From: Pseudotabrizicola alkalilacus
GTDB taxonomy: Bacteria; Pseudomonadota; Alphaproteobacteria; Rhodobacterales; Rhodobacteraceae
Direction: 5' to 3'
Assembly (NCBI RefSeq): GCF_003443995.1
Contig: NZ_QWEY01000011.1
Location: 62,001-126,000, forward strand
DNA length: 64,000 nt
Shown: positions 1 through 7,962 of the stretch, one piece after another
Layout: each line of letters starts with the position of its first letter
How positions within the stretch are numbered: position 1 is the stretch's first letter
Program-made: the position numbers and the translations under genes
Notes under the pieces: model-generated
Database searches by the model: none
Told to the model about the DNA's origin: nothing
Seen by the model: the letters and a program-made list of their open reading frames with translations, nothing else

Positions 1-2
1 AT

Positions 3-2654
3 GGCTTTGTCTGGATGTTCGTGACGCTGGTGTTTGCGATCGGCATTCTGGTGCTGATCTACGCGCGGTACTATCTGTCCAAGGCTGATCCGGTTCCGCG
101 TTTTTACGCTTTTCTGTTGGCTTTTACCGGCGCGATGACCGGCGTGCTGACGTCGGGCAACATCCTGATGCTGGTGGTGTTCTGGGAGCTGACTTCGATC
201 CTGTCGTTCCTGTTGATCGGCTACTGGCATCAGGGACAGGCTGCACGCGACGGTGCGCGGATGTCACTGATCGTGACGGGGCTGGGCGGGTTGTGTCTGC
301 TGGTCGCCATGCTGCTGATGGGCCAGATCGTCGGCAGCTATGACCTCGACCGTGTGTTGGCGGCGGGCGATCTTGTGCGTGTCGATCCGCTGTATCCGCT
401 GGTTCTGGGCCTGTTCCTGCTGGGCTGTTTCACCAAATCGGCGCAAATGCCGTTTCATTTCTGGCTGCCGGGTGCGATGGCTGCGCCGACACCCGTATCG
501 GCCTTTCTGCACTCGGCAACGATGGTAAAGGCCGGAGTGTTCCTGCTGGTGCGCTTTTCTCCGGTTCTGGGGCAGACCGAGCTTTGGTTTTTTGCCGTCA
601 CGGGCACAGGCATGCTGACGCTGGTGCTGGGGTCGGTAATTGCGCTGTTCCGTCATGATCTGAAGGGGCTGCTGGCTTATTCCACGATCAGCCATCTGGG
701 CTTGATCACTGCGCTGGCCGGGATCGGGTCTAACGGCGCGATATTGGCTGCGATGTTTCATATTGTGAACCATGCGGTGTTCAAGGCCAGTCTTTTCATG
801 GCGGCAGGTATCATTGACCATGAGACCGGCACGCGCGACATGCGCCGGCTGAGCGGGCTGATCCGGTTTATGCCGGTAACGGGTGCGCTTGCCATCGTCG
901 CTTCGGCGGCTATGGCAGGGGTGCCACTGTTGAACGGCTTCATCTCGAAGGAGATGTTCTTTGCCGAAACGGCCGATTGGCACAACGGAACCTGGCTTGA
1001 TAATTCGCTGCCATATCTGGCGACCATCGCTGGCATCTTTGCCGTTGCCTATTCGCTGCGCTTTATCGCCACCGTGTTTTTTGGGCCCGAGGCGACAGAC
1101 CTGCCCAAGGTGCCGCACGAGCCACCTTCGTTGATGCGCCGTCCGGTAGAGCTTTTGGTGCTGGTTTGTCTGATTGTCGGCGTTCTGCCGGGGCTGACGC
1201 TGGGACCAACGCTGAATCTTGCCGCCCGATCGGTGCTGGGTGCTGATCTGCCCTATAAGGACATTGCCATCTGGCATGGCCTTAACCTGCCTCTGGCGAT
1301 GAGCCTTGTTGCCCTTGGCGCAGGCGTTGCCCTCTATGCCCTTCTGGGACGACGCATTGCCGACGGGCCAGAAGGTCCGCCGCTGCTGCACCGGCTCCGG
1401 GCGCAGCGCGTGTTTGAAAAGCTTCTGCTGCTGCTGACATGGAAGCTGCCGCGCATCGTTCACCGGACTATCGGGACCGAGCGGCTTCAGCCGCAGCTGC
1501 GTTTGATCGTGCTGTTGAGCATTGCGGCTGGCCTGGCGACACTCTGGGGCAGTCTGCGGCTGGCCCCTGTGCCACTCGCCACCGATCTGAACCCTGCCTT
1601 TGCCCTGATGTGGGCGGTTGGGGCGGCCTGTGCTGTAGGTGCGGCGTGGCTGGCCAAGTATCATCGCTTTGCTTCGGTTGTGCTTCTGGGCGGGGCAGGG
1701 GCAGTCACCTGTCTGACCTTTGCCTGGGCATCGGCGCCGGATCTGGCCGTGACACAGCTTCTGGTCGAGATCGTAACCACCGTTCTTTTGCTTTTGGGAC
1801 TGCGCTGGCTGCCCAAACGGCGCGAGGAAATCGCCGAGGACAAGCTTTTGCCTGCCCGTATGCGGCGGATACGGGATGTCGTGATTGCCGTTGCAGCTGG
1901 GTCCGGTCTTGCCGGAATTGCCTATGTGATGATGACCTGGCCACTTATCCCGAACGTCGGTGACTGGTTCCTGCGCAACGCCTATAGCGAGGGCGGCGGG
2001 ACCAATGTTGTCAACGTGATCTTGGTCGATTTCCGCGCCTTTGATACGTTTGGCGAGATTACCGTGCTGGCGATTGTAGGGGTGACCGTTTTTGCGCTTC
2101 TGCGCAGATTCCGCCCCATGCCCGAAAGCATCATGCTGGATGAAGAACAGACCGGACTGGATGACCGCACTCTGGCCGATGCGCTGTTGGTGCCTTCGCT
2201 GCTGATGCGCTGGATGTTCCCGGTCATGATCATGCTGGCCGCCTATCTGTTCTTTCGCGGGCATGATCTGCCGGGCGGAGGGTTTGCCGCGGGGGTGACG
2301 GTGTCTATCGCCTTCCTTCTGCAATATCTGGCGCATGATGTGCGCTGGATCGAGGCGCGGCTGACCGTGCTGCCGATCCGCTGGATGGGCGTCGGGCTGC
2401 TGGTCGCCGGAGCGACCGGGCTGGGTGCGTTCCTGTTCGGCTATCCTTTCCTGACGATGCACGCCCGATATGTGGATATTCCGTTGATCGGTCAGGTTCC
2501 TGCCGCCACGGCGCTGATCTTTGATGCCGGTGTGTTCTCTCTGGTCGTCGGCGCTACAGTTCTGATGCTGATTGCCATCGCGCACCAGTCGCTGCGCACC
2601 ACGCGAATGCGCGAACGCGACAGTGGCACAGCACCCGGAAAGGAGGCTGCGTGA
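3..2654 (+). CDS. mrpA: Mrp Na+(K+)/H+ antiporter, fused subunit A/B, 5' truncated by window edge
   Basis: Inner-membrane subunit of the multi-subunit Mrp (Mnh/Pha) cation/proton antiporter. The frame is open to the left edge, so the N-terminus is missing; the first visible Met is at 15. The first ~430 residues are the NuoL-like proton-translocating domain, with the conserved Glu in FWELTS and Lys in CFTKSAQMPFHFWLP. A central hydrophobic part follows, and from about residue 730 an MrpB-like domain carries FFRGHDLPGGGF. This A-B fusion is the form known in alphaproteobacteria (PhaAB type). It heads a six-gene operon and ends where mrpC begins. The transported cation (Na+ or K+) cannot be decided from sequence. 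Confidence 0.95.
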   Translation, partial: GFVWMFVTLVFAIGILVLIYARYYLSKADPVPRFYAFLLAFTGAMTGVLTSGNILMLVVFWELTSILSFLLIGYWHQGQAARDGARMSLIVTGLGGLCLLVAMLLMGQIVGSYDLDRVLAAGDLVRVDPLYPLVLGLFLLGCFTKSAQMPFHFWLPGAMAAPTPVSAFLHSATMVKAGVFLLVRFSPVLGQTELWFFAVTGTGMLTLVLGSVIALFRHDLKGLLAYSTISHLGLITALAGIGSNGAILAAMFHIVNHAVFKASLFMAAGIIDHETGTRDMRRLSGLIRFMPVTGALAIVASAAMAGVPLLNGFISKEMFFAETADWHNGTWLDNSLPYLATIAGIFAVAYSLRFIATVFFGPEATDLPKVPHEPPSLMRRPVELLVLVCLIVGVLPGLTLGPTLNLAARSVLGADLPYKDIAIWHGLNLPLAMSLVALGAGVALYALLGRRIADGPEGPPLLHRLRAQRVFEKLLLLLTWKLPRIVHRTIGTERLQPQLRLIVLLSIAAGLATLWGSLRLAPVPLATDLNPAFALMWAVGAACAVGAAWLAKYHRFASVVLLGGAGAVTCLTFAWASAPDLAVTQLLVEIVTTVLLLLGLRWLPKRREEIAEDKLLPARMRRIRDVVIAVAAGSGLAGIAYVMMTWPLIPNVGDWFLRNAYSEGGGTNVVNVILVDFRAFDTFGEITVLAIVGVTVFALLRRFRPMPESIMLDEEQTGLDDRTLADALLVPSLLMRWMFPVMIMLAAYLFFRGHDLPGGGFAAGVTVSIAFLLQYLAHDVRWIEARLTVLPIRWMGVGLLVAGATGLGAFLFGYPFLTMHARYVDIPLIGQVPAATALIFDAGVFSLVVGATVLMLIAIAHQSLRTTRMRERDSGTAPGKEAA

Positions 2655-2998
2655 TGGAGATCGTCCTGTCGGCTGCCATCGGCACTCTTGCCGCTTCGGG
2701 CATCTGGCTTTTGCTGCGACCGCGGACCTTTCAGGTCATCGTGGGCCTGTGCCTGCTGTCCTATGCCGTCAATCTGTTCATCTTTGTGATGGGCCGGATC
2801 ACACTGGGCGCGCCGCCGATCATGCCGCGCGGCGGGTTCATCAACCCGGCGGCCTATGCTGACCCGTTGCCGCAGGCGCTGGTGCTGACGGCCATTGTCA
2901 TCAGCTTTGCCACCACGGCGCTGTTTCTGGTGGTGCTGATCGCCTCGCGCGGTCTGACCGGCACCGATCATGTCGACGGGCAGGAGCGTGAACCATGA
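2654..2998 (+). CDS. mrpC: Mrp antiporter subunit C
   Basis: Small NuoK-like membrane subunit of about 114 residues, the usual MrpC length, with three hydrophobic helices. The conserved stretch ILGAPPI/TLGAPPIMP and the PQALVLTAIVI segment typical of MrpC/NuoK proteins are visible. An in-frame GTG lies 3 bp upstream at 2651, but AGGAGG at 2641-2646 is better spaced for the ATG at 2654. It is translationally coupled to mrpA and overlaps mrpD by 4 bp. Confidence 0.93.
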   Translation: MEIVLSAAIGTLAASGIWLLLRPRTFQVIVGLCLLSYAVNLFIFVMGRITLGAPPIMPRGGFINPAAYADPLPQALVLTAIVISFATTALFLVVLIASRGLTGTDHVDGQEREP

Positions 2999-4626
2999 CG
3001 CCGGGCCCCGAACACCTGATCATTGCACCGATCCTGATCCCGTTCTTTGCGGGCGCGCTGATGCTGGTCTATGACGAGCGGCAGCGACGCGCAAAGCTGA
3101 CCATCAGCCTTGTTGCAGTCGCGGCCACACTACTGGCCGCGATCGAACTGCTGGTCCGCTCAAAAGGCAGCGCGCTGACCGGGAACAACGATATCGGCTT
3201 TTATCTTCTGGGTGACTGGGCCGCGCCTTATGGGATCGTTCTGGTTGCTGACCGGCTTTCGGCGATGATGCTGGTGGTGACCGGGCTGCTGGCCTTGCCT
3301 GCCCTGCTTTATGCTGCGGCAGGATGGCACCGGCAGGGGCAGCATTTCCACAGCATGTTCCAGTTTTTGCTGATGGGCGTGAATGGCGCGTTTCTGACGG
3401 GCGATCTGTTCAACCTGTTCGTTTTCTTCGAGGTGCTTCTGGCGGCGTCCTATGGCCTGTTGCTGCACGGTGGCGGGCAGCTTCGTGTCCGTGGCGGGTT
3501 GCATTACATTGCCATCAACCTGACCGGTTCGCTTTTATTCCTGATCGGGGTCAGCCTTGTCTATGGCGCGACCGGGACGCTGAACATGGCGCATCTGTCG
3601 AACCTTGTCCCTGTTCTGCCCGAGGCGCAGCGGCCGTTGTTCCATGCCGGGGCTGCTGTCATGGGGCTTGCTTTCCTGATCAAGGCCGGCATCTGGCCAA
3701 TGTCGTTCTGGCTTCCGACTGCCTACATGGCCGGGGCCGCACCAGTGGCGGCGATGTTTGCGATCATGACCAAGGTTGGTGTCTATATAATCCTGCGGTT
3801 GTCGTTTCTGGTGTTCGGCGCTGGTGCGGGCGCATCGGCCGGCTTTGGTGCGCCGGTGGTGATCGCGGGCGGTATGGCGACCGTTGCCTTTGGGCTTCTG
3901 GGCGTGCTGGCCTCGCAAGGTCTGGGCCGGATGGCGGCGCATCTGGTGTTGGTGTCGTCTGGCACCGTGCTGGCCGCTGGGGGCTTTGTGCTGGCCGGAG
4001 ATAACCCGCAGATCATGGCCGCCGCGCTGTTCTACCTTGTCTCCTCGACCCTTGCGATCAGCGCGTTGTTCCTGCTGATTGAACCGATGAGCCGTGAAGA
4101 GGGCGGGATTGCCGTCCTTCTGGCGCTGACGGCAGATGCCTACGGTCTTGATGAACGCGAAGAGGACCGTCAGCCCGAGGTGGGCCTTGCCATTCCGGGT
4201 ACGCTCGCCGTGCTTGGTCTGTCGTTCGGGGCCTGTGTGCTGGCGCTGGCCGGTCTGCCACCGCTGTCAGGGTTCATTGGCAAGATCGGTATTCTGCAGG
4301 GCTTGTTGGCCGAGGGCGCGGCCACGTCTGCCCTGTCCTGGAGCTTTGTTGCGCTGCTGATCCTGTCGGGCTTTGCCACGCTGGTTGGGCTGGTGCGCGT
4401 CGGCATTCAGACCTTCTGGGCCAGCGAGGGCGACTCTCCCCGCGTTCTGGCGCTGGAGATCGCACCGGTCGTCGCGCTGATCGGAATGCTGGTGATTCTG
4501 ACGATCAAGGCCGATGTCACCTTTGGCTACATGCGGGATACATCCGAAGCGATGTTGCAGCCGTCGATCTATGCCCAGGGCGTGCTCGGCGCGCCCCGTG
4601 CCGCAGAGGGGCAGGCTGGCCAATGA
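2995..4626 (+). CDS. mrpD: Mrp antiporter subunit D
   Basis: NuoM/NuoN-like proton-translocating subunit of 543 residues with about 14 predicted membrane helices. The motif GDLFNLFVFFEVLL near residue 135 contains the essential Glu of this family. FLIKAGIWPMSFWLP near residue 225 contains the conserved Lys. MrpA and MrpD form the ion-translocating core of the complex. Length is slightly above the family norm (~500), through a longer loop near residues 370-390 rich in acidic residues. It overlaps mrpC and mrpE by 4 bp each, so the subunits are probably co-translated. Confidence 0.95.
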   Translation: MTPGPEHLIIAPILIPFFAGALMLVYDERQRRAKLTISLVAVAATLLAAIELLVRSKGSALTGNNDIGFYLLGDWAAPYGIVLVADRLSAMMLVVTGLLALPALLYAAAGWHRQGQHFHSMFQFLLMGVNGAFLTGDLFNLFVFFEVLLAASYGLLLHGGGQLRVRGGLHYIAINLTGSLLFLIGVSLVYGATGTLNMAHLSNLVPVLPEAQRPLFHAGAAVMGLAFLIKAGIWPMSFWLPTAYMAGAAPVAAMFAIMTKVGVYIILRLSFLVFGAGAGASAGFGAPVVIAGGMATVAFGLLGVLASQGLGRMAAHLVLVSSGTVLAAGGFVLAGDNPQIMAAALFYLVSSTLAISALFLLIEPMSREEGGIAVLLALTADAYGLDEREEDRQPEVGLAIPGTLAVLGLSFGACVLALAGLPPLSGFIGKIGILQGLLAEGAATSALSWSFVALLILSGFATLVGLVRVGIQTFWASEGDSPRVLALEIAPVVALIGMLVILTIKADVTFGYMRDTSEAMLQPSIYAQGVLGAPRAAEGQAGQ

Positions 4627-5111
4627 CACGCATACTTCCCCACCCCCTGCTTTCGGTGGCGCTGGTCCTGATGTGGCTCATGCTGACACGGTTCTCGCTT
4701 GGTCATCTGGTGCTTGGGTCGGTTATCTCAATCCTCGCCGGGCTGGCTCTGGCGCGGATTGAGCCTAAGGCACCGCGCATCCGGTCCTGGGCGCCGTTGC
4801 TCCGGTTGGTTGCGATTGTGTCGGTAGATATCGTGCGGTCAAACTGGGCGGTGGCGTGGCTGATGCTGACCAATGGCCGCCACGGCGGGCGCACCTCGGC
4901 CTTTGTTATCATCCCCTTGCGCCTGCATGATCCTGTGGCGCTTGCCTTGCTGGCGATCATCCTGACGGCTACGCCCGGTACTGCGTGGCTTGAATATGAT
5001 CGCGAGGCCGGAACCCTTTTGCTCCACGTCTTCGACATGATCGACGAAGAGGACTGGCGCGTCCTGATCCGGGATCGTTACGAGGCCCTGTTGCTGGAGG
5101 CTTTCGCATGA
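4623..5111 (+). CDS. mrpE: Mrp antiporter subunit E
   Basis: Membrane subunit of 162 residues, the usual MrpE size. Two N-terminal hydrophobic helices are followed by a soluble C-terminal part. [12 protein letters not shown] near residue 118 matches the conserved SxTPGT/W motif of MrpE, and [11 protein letters not shown] is the family's C-terminal block. It overlaps mrpD and mrpF by 4 bp. MrpE is an assembly or peripheral subunit rather than part of the ion path. Confidence 0.93.
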   Translation: MTRILPHPLLSVALVLMWLMLTRFSLGHLVLGSVISILAGLALARIEPKAPRIRSWAPLLRLVAIVSVDIVRSNWAVAWLMLTNGRHGGRTSAFVIIPLRLHDPVALALLAIILTATPGTAWLEYDREAGTLLLHVFDMIDEEDWRVLIRDRYEALLLEAFA

Positions 5112-5386
5112 ATACTGTTCTTTGGCTGGCGCTGACCTGGGCGCAGATTGCCCTGGCCGTTGCAGCCTGTCTGAGCGCTTACCGTATTGCCGTTGGTCCG
5201 CGGGCACAGGACCGGGTTCTGGGCCTTGATGCGCTTTATGTCGCGACGATGCTGCTCTTTATCGTCACCGGCATGCGCCTGGACACGCCGTTTCTGTTCG
5301 AGGCAGCGCTGGTGATCGCCATCGGTGGCTTTGTCGGCACTGTGTCGCTGGCCAAATTCCTGTTGCGTGGTGAGGTGATTGAATGA
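5108..5386 (+). CDS. mrpF: Mrp antiporter subunit F
   Basis: Small hydrophobic protein of 92 residues with three predicted helices, the size and topology of MrpF. The central [14 protein letters not shown] is the conserved MrpF signature (GPxxxDRVxALD). Start and stop overlap the flanking mrpE and mrpG genes by 4 bp. Confidence 0.93.
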   Translation: MNTVLWLALTWAQIALAVAACLSAYRIAVGPRAQDRVLGLDALYVATMLLFIVTGMRLDTPFLFEAALVIAIGGFVGTVSLAKFLLRGEVIE

Positions 5387-5757
5387 CCGCACTCGATAGC
5401 CTGCCACCGTGGCTTATGGCTTTGGTCGCATTCTTTCTTGTACTGGGCAGCACCCTGACGCTTCTGGGTGCCTTTGGTCTGTTTCATCTGAAAAGCTTTT
5501 ACGACCGCATTCATGCACCGACATTGGGCACAAGTTGGGGGACTGCGGGCATTTTGCTTGCCTCGCTTTTGACCTGGTCCTGGGTGCAGGACAGGGTGTT
5601 TGTGCATGAGCTGGTCATCGGCCTTTGCGTCATGCTGACCACACCTGTCACGCTGATGTTCCTTGGTCGCGCTGCCTTGCATCGGGACCGCGCAGACGGT
5701 CGCGGTACGGTTCCGGCTTCGAACGCGAAAAAGCAGGCCGCCGACAGTACCGACTAA
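5383..5757 (+). CDS. mrpG: Mrp antiporter subunit G
   Basis: Last gene of the Mrp operon, 124 residues with three hydrophobic segments. [20 protein letters not shown] matches the MrpG core (GxxGLxRLPDxYxRxHA). The C-terminal ~20 residues are polar and lysine/alanine-rich. The operon order A(B)-C-D-E-F-G is complete apart from the cut start of mrpA. The 62 bp to the convergent gene at 5820 contain only a weak 5-bp inverted repeat (GAGAC/GTCTC near 5779). Confidence 0.92.
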   Translation: MTALDSLPPWLMALVAFFLVLGSTLTLLGAFGLFHLKSFYDRIHAPTLGTSWGTAGILLASLLTWSWVQDRVFVHELVIGLCVMLTTPVTLMFLGRAALHRDRADGRGTVPASNAKKQAADSTD

Positions 5758-5819
5758 CTTGGGCGTTGTTCGGATGAGACCCTATGTGTGTGTCTCGCAG
5801 CTTCCGCAGCAAGATGCGC

Positions 5820-7094
5820 TCAGAATGAGCGGGTCAGTCCGATGGATGCGGTCAGGTTCTGATAGCTGTTGATAACGATTGAAGATCGCCGTCGTTCAAT
5901 CCCGATCTTGAAGACAGGCGAAAATCCACGATGGGACCAGTTCTGATTGTTGATCTGCACCATTGCCGCCGACTTGCGGTCCACACGGCGCACCCCGAAC
6001 AGGGGATGAACCCCGGCAAAACTGTCGTGATCGTAGCTTAACATCAGACCCGCCCGCACTCCGCCCGAAAAGCTGTATTGCCCGCCAAGACTCAAGCCAT
6101 AGGCCTGACCGACGGCAAGCTGGTTTGTGCTATGTCGCCGCTCGGCGCGGGCGGCGGCCAGAAGTTGCAGCTGCGGTGTTGCGGTGTGGCTGACCTGAAA
6201 GCTGATTGCGGTTCTGTTCACATCGTAGGTTGGCTGAACATAGCTCAGCCGTTCGTGAACAAACGAGGTTGTCAAATTGGTTTTGCCGCCAACCAGCCGT
6301 GAATGGCGTAGATCCACGCCCTGACTGCGGGAATAGATCGACTTGTCCAGCCAGCGGTGAGAGGTAAACACTTCTGCCGAAAACTGTCGTCCACGATCAG
6401 CGAAGTGCAAAAGGCCAGCCGAAATGCGAAAGGTCACATCCTCGGGCGCGCGGCCATCAAATGTACGCCCCAGCACGTCAAAGGCCAGACGTGCGCGCAG
6501 ATTTTCAGACAGCTTTGGCAAAGCGGCAAGGCCAAAGCCCAGCTCAACCCCTACGGCAGATTGCGCCTGTGCGCCGGGCTGCAAGCGAAAGGTCAGGCCC
6601 CCCAGAGAGACCGTCTCTGCTGCCGTACGGCGCGCGGCGTTGCTTTCCGGCACGAGCGCAAAGCGAAGGTATCCCTGCCAGTCTTTGCTGTTGTCGATCT
6701 TGTCAATTTCAGCCTGAACACGCGCCTCAAGGGCCGGCTGCAACCCGGCCCCTCTGGCAAGCGTGAAATGATGACGGGCGCGATCTGACTGCCCGGCGCG
6801 AAGCAGCGCGAGCGCAAGCTCCAGCCGGAAATCTGCTTGTGCCGGCGCCAAGGCAACCAGTCTGTCCAGCGGCGCGATGGCTGCACGGGGACGGTTCAGG
6901 CGGTTGTAGGCAACACCCAGAACCCAGAGGTGACGGATTGACCCGGCCCGATCTGTTGGCTGGTAACCCTCGGCCAGCTCCAGCGCCTTTTCGGTCTGGC
7001 CAGACTGCATCGCCCGCTCGGCCGTATCAAGCGGCGAAGTCAGTGCAACGAATGGTAAAAGACAGAAGAAAAGAGCCAGGAGCGACTGTTTCAT
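5820..7094 (-). CDS. Slam-type surface lipoprotein assembly modifier (DUF560 outer-membrane protein)
   Basis: Predicted outer-membrane translocon of 424 residues. The start at 7094 was chosen because it opens directly on a signal peptide (MKQSLLALFF, cleaved near residue 20); a longer frame to 7148 adds 18 residues with no export signal. Residues ~22-140 form a tetratricopeptide-like helical domain (RHLWVLGVAYNRL, LELALALLRAG). From ~145 to the end alternating polar/hydrophobic strands make a beta-barrel ending in aromatic Phe. This layout is that of Slam proteins, which in Neisseria move lipoproteins such as TbpB to the cell surface. It lies 58 bp downstream of a TbpB-like lipoprotein gene on the same strand, the usual Slam-cargo arrangement. 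Family assignment is by architecture, not by search. Confidence 0.8.
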   Translation of the reverse strand: MKQSLLALFFCLLPFVALTSPLDTAERAMQSGQTEKALELAEGYQPTDRAGSIRHLWVLGVAYNRLNRPRAAIAPLDRLVALAPAQADFRLELALALLRAGQSDRARHHFTLARGAGLQPALEARVQAEIDKIDNSKDWQGYLRFALVPESNAARRTAAETVSLGGLTFRLQPGAQAQSAVGVELGFGLAALPKLSENLRARLAFDVLGRTFDGRAPEDVTFRISAGLLHFADRGRQFSAEVFTSHRWLDKSIYSRSQGVDLRHSRLVGGKTNLTTSFVHERLSYVQPTYDVNRTAISFQVSHTATPQLQLLAAARAERRHSTNQLAVGQAYGLSLGGQYSFSGGVRAGLMLSYDHDSFAGVHPLFGVRRVDRKSAAMVQINNQNWSHRGFSPVFKIGIERRRSSIVINSYQNLTASIGLTRSF

Positions 7095-7113
7095 ACACAG
7101 GCTTTCGGGAATA

Positions 7114-7139
7114 AGGGCGGGGCTGACCCGCCCCGCCCT
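7114..7139 (-). terminator. Hairpin between lipoprotein and Slam genes
   Basis: Perfect 9-bp stem (AGGGCGGGG with CCCCGCCCT, 8-nt loop) in the 58-bp gap between the lipoprotein stop at 7153 and the Slam start at 7094. On the minus strand it is followed by only a short T-rich stretch (TTATT). It probably acts as a partial terminator or a 3' stabiliser of the lipoprotein mRNA rather than a full stop. Confidence 0.6.
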
Positions 7140-7152
7140 GCAGGTCATTCTA

Positions 7153-7845
7153 TTACTTGTTTAAATAAATGACTCCGCCAATTCCTGCATCGAAGATTGC
7201 CGGATTGGTGCTGCCTTCTTCCTTGAAGCCGCCAGAGACGACGCCGACCATGCTTTCGCCGCCAGGGCCGTGGAAGTTGCCGCCCACCAGAACCGTGGCT
7301 TCGATTTTGCCCTCCGAACCGGAAAGATCACCGGACATTCCGAACTGGAAAGAGCCGGTGTTGACTTCGGGAACAGTGACGCCTGCCACGACGGAAGATG
7401 GAATCGTCGTCCGTGCAATGGTCCCGCCGATGCCCGCATCAACACCCAGCGTTCCGTTCAGCGTTTCGCTGGCACCCGAAACCACGTCTGTCACAACGAT
7501 ATTGCTGGCCGTACCGGAGAACGGATTGGTGGTCTGGCCGTCGGCCCAGTCGACGGTGACCTTGACATCGCCAATCACCTCGACATTCTGGTTGATCTTG
7601 CCAATCGAGCCGCTGTTGACCCCGGCTTTGAATTGACCGTTGTACTCCGCCGCCAGACGCGTGGGCATGTCAGAGGTCGGTGCTTTGCTGCTTGCGGCGT
7701 CGTGTGCCGCTTCAAATCCCGTGGAGCCACCGCCGCCACCCCCCGTGCCACCTGCGCCAGCACCCCCGCTGTTGCCGAGACACCCAGACAGGGCTGTTAC
7801 AACACCAAGGCACAATACCGATTTCAAAATGACATTTCTGTTCAT
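7153..7845 (-). CDS. TbpB-like surface lipoprotein, probable Slam cargo
   Basis: Exported lipoprotein of 230 residues. The N-terminus has a basic start, hydrophobic core and lipobox LSGC with the lipidated Cys at residue 22. A glycine-rich tether spans residues ~24-41. From ~90 on, repeated beta-strand patterns with Gly-rich turns (GTASNIVVTD, GGNFHGPGGESMVGVVSG, FDAGIGGVI) resemble the C-terminal barrel domain of transferrin-binding protein B and related Slam substrates. There is only one such domain, and no TonB receptor gene is adjacent, so iron piracy need not be its role. It lies first in a transcript with the Slam gene. The ligand is unknown. Confidence 0.75.
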   Translation of the reverse strand: MNRNVILKSVLCLGVVTALSGCLGNSGGAGAGGTGGGGGGSTGFEAAHDAASSKAPTSDMPTRLAAEYNGQFKAGVNSGSIGKINQNVEVIGDVKVTVDWADGQTTNPFSGTASNIVVTDVVSGASETLNGTLGVDAGIGGTIARTTIPSSVVAGVTVPEVNTGSFQFGMSGDLSGSEGKIEATVLVGGNFHGPGGESMVGVVSGGFKEEGSTNPAIFDAGIGGVIYLNK

Positions 7846-7907
7846 TCGTAGCTCCAGATTACTTTCACTTTTACGGCGCTACTGTGTCCGACAGTCCTCA
7901 ATACGTC

Positions 7908-7927
7908 TCCCCCCTGTTCAGGGGGGA
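7908..7927. promoter_or_regulatory. Perfect 9-bp inverted repeat in divergent promoter region
   Basis: TCCCCCCTG and CAGGGGGGA face each other across TT, giving a 20-bp perfect dyad. It sits in the 117-bp space between the divergent lipoprotein gene (start 7845) and the histidine kinase gene (start 7963). It could be a regulator-binding site serving both directions or a leader hairpin of the kinase mRNA. No consensus promoter was assigned. Confidence 0.5.
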
Positions 7928-7962
7928 TCGCACACAAAAATATCGCCTATACATTTCAAGGA

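Noticed and set aside
264-2585. Long minus-strand open frame of 773 codons opposite mrpA
   Set aside because: Composition is Gln/His/Arg-rich with no domain, typical of the antisense of a GC-rich membrane-protein gene; mrpA is clearly real.
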